DNA of 64,000 nt from Asanoa siamensis (GTDB lineage: Bacteria > Actinomycetota > Actinomycetes > Mycobacteriales > Micromonosporaceae). Shown here one piece after another: positions 58,362 to 64,000 of the stretch (position 1 is the stretch's first letter; every line of letters begins with the position of its first letter). Location: the NCBI RefSeq assembly GCF_016862555.1, contig NZ_BONE01000028.1, positions 1 to 64,000 of the forward strand, in the 5' to 3' direction. The notes beneath the pieces are model-generated. The model was not told the DNA's origin and ran no database searches. It saw nothing but the letters and a program-made list of their open reading frames with translations. The position numbers and the translations under genes were made by a program.

Positions 58362-59272
58362 CGGGTTACCACCTGCAACTCGTCGATCTGAACTGTGGTT
58401 TGCGACAGGCGGGTGGCGGTGGCGTCACCGCGCTCGCCGCCCCCGACGACCCACCACTGGATGGTCCAGGTGGCAGTGGCCGTGACGGTGAACAAGCCGC
58501 CGGGGGGAGTGGGGCGCTCGTACCGGTAGCCGCAATCTGGTGACGGAGCGCCACCGAAGGCGGGCCGGTACGCCGTGCCGGGGGTTGTGCAGGTCACGCT
58601 TCCGCCATCACCCATAGCCCAGACAACCCTGGTCACCTCGGCCCGCGCAGTGACCGCCAGCCCGGGGACTGCTGCGGTCCGGCTGACGGGGCCCCAACTC
58701 GTCGGGGTCTGGGCGGTCCACATCCACACGGGTAGGCCGACGAGGCCCCGGCCGGTGGATTGAGGAGCCACGCTGATCTGGGGTTTGCCCATCGGCAGCG
58801 CCCGGATCGCCCGGGCGGCGAGCTGGGCGGGCGTGATCGAGCCGGGCTGCCCAGGCGGGGGACTCTGTCGCCACACCGGCGTGCCCAGGAAGTCACCGAA
58901 GCAACGCTGGCGGTAAATGGCCCCGTCGCCGGGTGCGTGGCCCTCCCACACGGGGTCGCCAGCGGCGGGCTGTGGGGACTCCAGGATGTAGTAGCACCCG
59001 TCGGACTCGTTGAACCACCCGAAGCCCTCTTGGAAGCAGCTCACCCATTGGCCCTGCCACTCGCACGTATTGGTGCTTCCGCCGCTGGGGTCGCCGTCGT
59101 CCCCGCCGCCGCCCTCACCGGGGCCGCCGGGCGTCTCCACCACTAACCAGCAGTATTCGCCGTCGGGCGTGCACTGGTAGTAGTCGGCATACGCGGGACC
59201 GGCCGAGACGAGCGCGAAAGCCGCCGTGGCGATGACGGCCGAGGCGACCGCGCCGATCCGGCGGGTCAACAT
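58358..59272 (-). CDS. Exported Trp/Cys-rich protein
   Basis: 304 residues from ATG at 59272. A clear signal peptide (RRIGAVASAVIATAAFALVS, cleavage after AYA) precedes a Cys/Trp-rich region (YYQCTPDGEYCW; CEWQGQWVSCFQEGFGWF), a Gly-rich spacer, and a beta-rich C-terminal part with WAMGDGGSVTCTTPG. Common in Tad-like loci of actinobacteria; may be a surface or pilus-associated protein. Start overlaps the lipoprotein gene by 7 bases. Confidence 0.65.
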   Translation of the reverse strand: MLTRRIGAVASAVIATAAFALVSAGPAYADYYQCTPDGEYCWLVVETPGGPGEGGGGDDGDPSGGSTNTCEWQGQWVSCFQEGFGWFNESDGCYYILESPQPAAGDPVWEGHAPGDGAIYRQRCFGDFLGTPVWRQSPPPGQPGSITPAQLAARAIRALPMGKPQISVAPQSTGRGLVGLPVWMWTAQTPTSWGPVSRTAAVPGLAVTARAEVTRVVWAMGDGGSVTCTTPGTAYRPAFGGAPSPDCGYRYERPTPPGGLFTVTATATWTIQWWVVGGGERGDATATRLSQTTVQIDELQVVTR

Positions 59273-59838
59273 GGCCGGCTCCGATCGCCGGTGGACTCGA
59301 AGATGTACCACCGGTTATTGACACTCTTGGCCTTGCTGACCACGACATACTTCTTCGCCTGGTTACTCGGCGCCGGCATCGGCTTGCCGGTCTTTGCGCT
59401 GACGGTCACGACCGCGGTGGTGTCGCGGCAATCCTCGATCGTGACGATCGCCGGGCTGGCATCCAAGTCGACGTCGACGACCGTCGGATCCCAGATGGAC
59501 TCGCCTCGGCTGACGACACCGGCCTCCCTCATCTGCGCGAACGAGTTGACGAGTTGACCGAGCAGCGGCTCGGCGGCGTACTTCGGCAGTTCCTTCGACT
59601 TGAAGTCCGCCTTACTGGCGGCCGCCTGGTAGGCCGTGCGGTAAAAGCTGTAGACAGCCATCACGTCCGTGCGCGCCTGAGCCTGGGCTGGATCCTCCGT
59701 GGCGCTGGGTGCCACCACCGTCGGCGATCCGGCCAGCCCGGGAGTCGCAGCCTCATCTGAACAGGCGGCGCCGGTGATCAGCACTCCACATGCTGACGCG
59801 ACGAGCAGCAGCCGGGCGCGGTCGGTGCGTCGCCTCAT
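59266..59838 (-). CDS. Lipoprotein with NTF2-like fold
   Basis: 190 residues; ATG with GGAGGAGA upstream. The signal peptide ends in a lipobox ITGAAC with Cys26 as the lipidated residue. Then a helical part (DVMAVYSFYRTAYQAAAS) and strands with TIEDCRDTTAVVTVS, suggesting an NTF2-like domain. First gene of the pilus operon behind a predicted promoter. Confidence 0.7.
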   Translation of the reverse strand: MRRRTDRARLLLVASACGVLITGAACSDEAATPGLAGSPTVVAPSATEDPAQAQARTDVMAVYSFYRTAYQAAASKADFKSKELPKYAAEPLLGQLVNSFAQMREAGVVSRGESIWDPTVVDVDLDASPAIVTIEDCRDTTAVVTVSAKTGKPMPAPSNQAKKYVVVSKAKSVNNRWYIFESTGDRSRPC

Positions 59839-59942
59839 GATGTTGTCTCCTCCCCATGCCGGCCGATGCGCGGCTTACGGTGATGAACGCCTATGCGCCT
59901 CGTTCAGACGTCCGCTGACCTGGATCATGCTAACGGGGTATC

Positions 59943-59971
59943 ATTATATAGAACGTTGGAGTCCTCGTCTA
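59943..59971 (-). promoter_or_regulatory. Predicted promoter of the pilus operon
   Basis: On the minus strand TAGACG (59971-59966), 17 bp, TATAAT (59948-59943), about 105 nt before the lipoprotein ATG. The -10 box is perfect and followed by GATACC, so that the strand opposite reads GGTATCATTATA as in the conserved elements of the left part, but without the CCGTCCACA partner and in the other orientation. Either the shared box has a double role or the resemblance is chance. Confidence 0.55.
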
Positions 59972-59974
59972 CCG

Positions 59975-61843
59975 TCACCGAATGAAAACCCGGTAGTCCG
60001 CCAGCCAGGTGTTCACGTCGAGCAAGTAGCCGAGTTTCATTTCGTTCCGCCAATCGGTGGCGCGGCCGGCGAGAAGGTGGCGAATCGCAGCCGCGTCGAC
60101 GAGCGGATGGATTGGCGATGTCGGGTCGGTGATCACAGCGTGAAGGCGTTCGCGCACGGTCGCCTGCCACGCGCTCATGGCGTGCGACGACGGGTAGCCG
60201 CTCTTGGCCCGCCACGTGACCTGTTCCGGGAGGAGGTCAGCGACCGCATGGCGGAGCAGGCCCTTCGCATGGCCGCCAAGCCGGCGGGTGCCCGCTGGCA
60301 CGTTGTAGACGTAGGCGAGCAGGCGGTGGTCGAGGAAGGGCACGCGCGTTTCGACACCAGACGCCATCGCCAACCGGTCGGCGCGGTCCAGCAGGAAACG
60401 TAGATAGTGGGTGATCGTCAGATGAATCGCCTGGCGCCGCCAGCGAAGGATGGACGGCTCGCCCTGAACGCGGGGCACGACGCGCAGCGCGTCGGCGCGT
60501 TTCTGGGCCTCGTAGTCCCTCGGTCTCATCGTGGCGTCGGCCTCGCGGGACAGCACGTCGACGGGGGAACCGAATGTCCGTGACCACGGCCAGCCCAGAG
60601 GCTTGATGTCGGCGACATCGTCGTGCCAGCCGTATCCCGAGAAGACCTCGTCTGCGCCTTCGCCAGACAAAACGACGGGCGCGGTCCCAGAGACCTCCCG
60701 GAAGAGGAGGTACAGACTGACGTTGACGTTGGTGGGGCCGGGCAGGTCCAGGGCATGGAGTGTGGCGCGTTCAGCGGCGACGAGGTCCTCGGCGCTGACC
60801 TGCACGGTGTGGTGCGCTGAGCCGATGTGTGCTGCGGCCGCGTCCGCGTAAGGGGCATCGCGGTCGACGTGGATGAGCGACGGTCCAGAGGCGCTGCCGC
60901 CTAGATAGTCGATGGTGAAGCTGTGAAGTTTGCCCTGCCCATTCGCCGCGAACTCCGCAGCTGCTAGCGCGGCGATCGCGGAGGAATCCACGCCGCCGGA
61001 GAGAAGCGCGGCGACCGGGCGGTCGGCGACAAGGTGGGAGCGGACCAGTTCTTGTAGTCGGAATCTGACCGTGGCGACTGAGGTCTCGGCGTCGTCTGTG
61101 TGTTCGTGCGGTTCCAACGCCCAGTACCGCGACGTGTTGATGCCGTTGTGGTCCATTACCGCCAGGTGCGCGGGTTCGAGCTCGTGAATGCCGCGGAATA
61201 CAGCGGAGCCGGGGGAGCGGCAGGGGAACATGGCAAACAGCTCGTTGAGCCCGTCGGCGTCGACCTGCGGCGAGATCTCAGGGTGAGCGAGCAAGCCCTT
61301 GATCTCGGATGCGAACGCGAGTCCAGCTGCCACCGGGGCGAAGAACAGCGGCTTGATTCCGAGCCGGTCCCTGGCGAGCACGAGCCGGCCGTTCTGGGGG
61401 TCCCAGATCGCGAGGGCGAACATCCCCTCGAGGTGGTCGACGAATGCGGTTCCCCACCGCAGGTAGGCCGCGAGTACGACCTCTGTGTCGGACCTCGTTC
61501 GGAACGGCGGCACATGTGGCCGCAGTTGCTCGCGGAGATCGTCGGCGTTGTAGAGCTCGCCGTTGTAGACGATGGTCGCTTTCAGGCGGTGGGCCAGCGG
61601 TGACAGAATCAACGGCCGCCCAGACGGGGGTGTCCTGTGGAGCGGCATCCTCGACATCGGCTGGGCGCCCCCGTCGGCATCGATGATGGCCAGTCGGCGC
61701 TGTCCGAGGAGGACGTGGGTGTCGACGAATGTGCCGTGACCGTCTGGGCCTCGGTGGCTCTGCACGCTCGTCATCAGGGAGATGACGTCAGTCCGATTGG
61801 TGAGGTCGCGGGTCAGGTCGACCCATCCAGCGATACCGCACAT
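59975..61843 (-). CDS. asnB: Asparagine synthetase (glutamine-hydrolysing)
   Basis: 622 residues. Begins MCGIAGW with Cys2 as the glutaminase nucleophile; SHRGPDGHGTF, YNGELYNADDLR, RTRSDTEVVLAAY and the synthetase ATP motif LLSGGVDSSAIAAL are all present, as is SGEGADEVFSGY. Full length for the family, no key residue missing. ATG has GGGGGAAC upstream. It could supply asparagine, or amidate a carboxylate of a peptide or natural product, as AsnB-like enzymes do in biosynthetic clusters; the decarboxylase nearby makes the second worth considering. Confidence 0.9.
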   Translation of the reverse strand: MCGIAGWVDLTRDLTNRTDVISLMTSVQSHRGPDGHGTFVDTHVLLGQRRLAIIDADGGAQPMSRMPLHRTPPSGRPLILSPLAHRLKATIVYNGELYNADDLREQLRPHVPPFRTRSDTEVVLAAYLRWGTAFVDHLEGMFALAIWDPQNGRLVLARDRLGIKPLFFAPVAAGLAFASEIKGLLAHPEISPQVDADGLNELFAMFPCRSPGSAVFRGIHELEPAHLAVMDHNGINTSRYWALEPHEHTDDAETSVATVRFRLQELVRSHLVADRPVAALLSGGVDSSAIAALAAAEFAANGQGKLHSFTIDYLGGSASGPSLIHVDRDAPYADAAAAHIGSAHHTVQVSAEDLVAAERATLHALDLPGPTNVNVSLYLLFREVSGTAPVVLSGEGADEVFSGYGWHDDVADIKPLGWPWSRTFGSPVDVLSREADATMRPRDYEAQKRADALRVVPRVQGEPSILRWRRQAIHLTITHYLRFLLDRADRLAMASGVETRVPFLDHRLLAYVYNVPAGTRRLGGHAKGLLRHAVADLLPEQVTWRAKSGYPSSHAMSAWQATVRERLHAVITDPTSPIHPLVDAAAIRHLLAGRATDWRNEMKLGYLLDVNTWLADYRVFIR

Positions 61844-62035
61844 GCTGTTCCCCCGGAGCCCTTGTGGTGGTGAGGTGGTCGTATTGAGCTGTCGTGAATG
61901 GCTTTGGTGGCGATGGTCCGTAGCCCCGGCCGGGCGCCGGCGCGATGTGCCAGGCGCCGTCGGCAGCTTGAGCAGGTGGAACCGGCACGCGGAGGGCCCG
62001 CGGCGGCCGGTGAGGTCGCCGTCGCGGGGTTTGGA

Positions 62036-62587
62036 CTAACTGCCTTGCGTGTCGACTCTCGCGGCGCGCCAGCCGTCGACCGAGTAGGTGCATGTGATGC
62101 GGAGGGTTCCACCGTCGGTCTTGACGTTCATAGTCGCGATCAGGTTCGTCATCGTGACCGGCTCGGGCATGCCCTGCACCTGTGTGGACTTGATGATCTG
62201 GGGGTCGATGGTGTCGAGGTACTTGTTCATCTGTGGGTCGGCCAACGGCTTGACCTGGCCGAGCCATGCCTCTTTCGAGAGCGTTGGCTGAGACCATGCC
62301 TGCGCGAATTTCCCGACGCAGTCCTCAGCACCGGGATACTTCGAACCGTTACCCGATCCTCCCGGAGCGCCTGTAGGCGTTGACGACTGATCGCCGAGGC
62401 CGCGCTGGACCAACGGCGGATTGCCACCCGAGCCTTCGTACGGGTCGTCGGACCCGCTGCACCCGGCGACGGCGACTGCCAGCAGAAGGGCCATGGCGCC
62501 GGCGAGAAGTCGTGGAACGCCGCCGGTCCGCAGGCGCGGCCGACGCCGAGCCTCGGCCTGCGCTGGCGCCAGTTGGGTGTGATGCAT
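62036..62587 (-). CDS. Predicted lipoprotein
   Basis: 183 residues; ATG with AGGAG upstream. N-terminal basic region, hydrophobic stretch LLAGAMALLLAVAVAGCSG with lipobox Cys, a Gly/Ser linker, and a secreted domain (CVGKFAQAWSQPTLSKEAWL; ITCTYSVDGWRAARV) suggestive of an NTF2-like fold. The same layout as the lipoprotein at 59,266 and the 33,083 product. The 192 nt between its stop and the asparagine synthetase start, and the 146 nt upstream, show no gene. Confidence 0.6.
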   Translation of the reverse strand: MHHTQLAPAQAEARRRPRLRTGGVPRLLAGAMALLLAVAVAGCSGSDDPYEGSGGNPPLVQRGLGDQSSTPTGAPGGSGNGSKYPGAEDCVGKFAQAWSQPTLSKEAWLGQVKPLADPQMNKYLDTIDPQIIKSTQVQGMPEPVTMTNLIATMNVKTDGGTLRITCTYSVDGWRAARVDTQGS

Positions 62588-62733
62588 GATCGCTTACTCC
62601 TAGGGTGTGTAGTGATCGGCTTGTCGTGCAGGCTCATCTGCGGTGTCGGCTGCAGCAATGGCGGCGGGCAGCGGCACCCTGAGGAAGGTGGAAGGGCTAG
62701 GGTTCCGGCCACGGGCGCGGTGGCTGAGGCGTC

Positions 62734-63324
62734 TCATCGCAGCGTTGCCGCCGCGGGCTGTGGTTCGCTGCGGTGTACCTGGGAGCCAGCGCCTGGGGAA
62801 ACCGCGGCCCACTCCGGCAGTTGCAGACGGTAAGAGCTGCTCGCCTCCGCCGTGTGAACCGGCTCAAGGTATCTAGCGGCCGTCAACCGCGTCAGCATGC
62901 GACGCAGGCCTACCGGTCGCGTGTTGGTGGCAAGCAGGACCGCCCTGCCGGTCGGATCGCCGTCCAGTTCGACGGACCCGGCGCGACGAAGCCGGGTCGC
63001 TAGGACGTTGGCGAGGGCAACGATGTGGCCCCCCTGCCAGATCGTGGTGACTCTGGCCTGCCAGACCATCGCGAATCCGTCTGGATCAGCTGCCGGATCG
63101 ACCGCCATCGTCGTTCGAGCGATCAGGATCTCAGCACTGGCGAGGATCTCCTGCCGAGGTCCTGTGCTCGGCCGGCGGCGGGCCACGATGTGGCAGTGCC
63201 AGCCGACTGTCGTCATCGAAAGGACGCGGGCGACCGCCCGACCGTCGTGGACCGCGAGCAGGCGCCCGCGGATGCTGGTAGACGGTTGCTCTGTATCGCC
63301 AGGGGCGAGCGGCACGGTGATCAT
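62734..63324 (-). CDS. Uncharacterised protein, possible C-terminal winged helix
   Basis: 196 residues, ATGA overlap with the decarboxylase gene. N-terminal half is strand-rich (RVLSMTTVGWHCHIVARRR; AEILIARTTMAVDPAADP). The C-terminal half (ALANVLATRLRRAG, then RAVLLATNTRPVGLRRMLTR and AARYLEPVHTAEASSSYRL) could be a winged helix-turn-helix. No family recognised. Translational coupling to the decarboxylase suggests a shared function or regulation. Confidence 0.5.
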   Translation of the reverse strand: MITVPLAPGDTEQPSTSIRGRLLAVHDGRAVARVLSMTTVGWHCHIVARRRPSTGPRQEILASAEILIARTTMAVDPAADPDGFAMVWQARVTTIWQGGHIVALANVLATRLRRAGSVELDGDPTGRAVLLATNTRPVGLRRMLTRLTAARYLEPVHTAEASSSYRLQLPEWAAVSPGAGSQVHRSEPQPAAATLR

Positions 63325-64000
63325 CGCACGGCCCTCCTTCGACGGAGCCGCACGGATTCAGCGACGTCGTCGCAGAACGCGTCGATTTGCGCTGTCGTGA
63401 TGCGAGGCATGCAAATCAGGTGACTGATGGATCCACTGGTGGCGAGGTGCCAGCGCTGGATGACCTCGTCGGCTGGACGATCAAGGACGACGGTCATGGC
63501 GTGGGGGTGTCGCCAGGCCCAGACTCCGACGTCGCGGAGCCGCATGACGGTGTAGTTGGCGATCCGACGTGCGTGATCGGCCCGGGCCCGAAGGCCCTCT
63601 TCTCCCTCGATAAGGAGTGCGTACCAGAGCATGACTGGCCCGTGTCCCGAGCGTGAGCTCAGGAGGGTGTTGGCGGTGGTCCCGACGTAGGCTATACGCC
63701 GCGCCGCGGCGTCCATGTGGGCACGATGGGTCAGGACAACGCCGGACGGGATAGGAGCACCCAAGAACTTGTGACCGCTGACGCTGACGCTGTCAACGTC
63801 AGCCAGCCCAAACGGTGGACGAAGCTGTGGCGGCAGTAGCGCCAGCGGAATGCCGGAGAGCGCGGCGTCGGCGTGGATGTAGCGGCGGGTGATGCCGGCC
63901 TGGTCGAGGATGGCCGTGATGGCGGCGACGTCGTCAACCGCCTCGGTCATGGTGGTGCCGATCGTCGCGACGACGATTACCTGCGGGGGCTGCCATTGGC
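63321..64000 (-). CDS. PLP-dependent histidine/amino-acid decarboxylase, partial
   Basis: The C-terminal 226 codons of a group II decarboxylase; the 5' part lies beyond the right edge (the frame is open to 64,000 and continues upstream of the ATG at 63,950). Seen: VIVVATIGTTMTEAVDDV, YIHADAALSG, the PLP-lysine motif SVSVSGHKFLGAPIPSG, and VGTTANTLLSSRSGHGPVMLW. The TIGTTM...AVDDV and SGHKFLG patterns fit bacterial histidine decarboxylase-like enzymes; serine and related decarboxylases are possible. It probably decarboxylates a free or carrier-bound amino acid. Confidence 0.85.
   Translation of the reverse strand, partial: QWQPPQVIVVATIGTTMTEAVDDVAAITAILDQAGITRRYIHADAALSGIPLALLPPQLRPPFGLADVDSVSVSGHKFLGAPIPSGVVLTHRAHMDAAARRIAYVGTTANTLLSSRSGHGPVMLWYALLIEGEEGLRARADHARRIANYTVMRLRDVGVWAWRHPHAMTVVLDRPADEVIQRWHLATSGSISHLICMPRITTAQIDAFCDDVAESVRLRRRRAVR

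Noticed and set aside
1-64000. CRISPR array or tRNA genes
   Set aside because: No regularly spaced direct repeats and no cloverleaf with a TTCGANTC-type T-loop were found; the conserved elements are kilobases apart.
1-64000. Integrase, transposase or replication initiator
   Set aside because: No tyrosine or serine recombinase, DDE transposase or Rep protein motif was recognised in any of the supported genes.

Overview
The window is GC-rich (about 70%), with strong G/C at codon third positions, many GTG starts, and chains of genes overlapping by 4 bp (ATGA or GTGA). Protein families (DUF6349-like, DUF4913-like, the SCO6880/SCO6881-like secretion set, a LysM-BTAD pilus protein) point to an actinobacterium, possibly of the Micromonosporaceae; the genus cannot be fixed from sequence reading alone. 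No ribosomal, tRNA or core metabolic operon is present. Nearly everything looks like part of a large conjugative element (megaplasmid or integrative conjugative element). No replication initiator, partition system or integrase was recognised, so the window is probably an internal piece.

Left part (1-17,300): short leftward operons dominated by DNA modification. One operon holds a 32-codon ORF, a Mom-like hypermodification protein, an N4-cytosine/N6-adenine methyltransferase and a DpdA-like deazaguanine DNA transglycosylase. Others hold two C5-cytosine methyltransferases (one lacking its C-terminal motifs), an N6-adenine methyltransferase with a Cys-rich tail, a DUF6349-like protein and many small uncharacterised proteins. 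No restriction endonuclease is seen. Six of the leftward operons begin with the same 40-85 bp element, whose core on the gene strand reads CCGTCCACA, about 10 nt, then GGTATCATTATA, 59-76 nt before the first start codon. A seventh copy points right at 17.3 kb. Several operons end in perfect hairpins just before the next copy.

Middle (17,300-35,500): a candidate oriT with two adjacent inverted repeats, a MobC-like accessory protein, a relaxase with an HxH motif, and further transfer-associated proteins on the plus strand. Opposite them lies a leftward type IV secretion operon: VirB2-like small membrane protein, VirB8-like protein, VirB6/TrbL-like channel, SCO6880-like protein, VirB4-like ATPase, VirD4/TraG-like coupling protein, and a DnaG-type primase fused to a PP2C-like domain. 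A rightward operon from 33,083 encodes a membrane-anchored protein and a fused lytic transglycosylase/M23 peptidase, and runs into a 12-kb gene (35,498-47,536) for a 4,012-residue protein. That protein combines an N6-methyltransferase and SF2 helicase arranged like phage P1 DarB with a DUF2958-like domain and a UvrD/Rep-like SF1 helicase.

Right part (47,600-59,840): a complete-looking Tad/Flp pilus locus: prepilin peptidase, LysM-BTAD membrane protein, three TadE/TadG-like proteins, a 59-residue Flp-like prepilin, TadC, TadB, TadA/CpaF, TadZ/CpaE, CpaB, an exported protein and a lipoprotein, probably driven from a promoter at about 59,950. The far right (59,975-64,000) carries an asparagine synthetase, a lipoprotein, an unknown protein and the 3' part of a PLP-dependent histidine/amino-acid decarboxylase that runs off the edge.

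Working model (inference): the relaxosome and type IV system move the DNA, the Tad pilus may assist cell contact, and the modification enzymes with the DarB-like protein could protect the incoming DNA from restriction.
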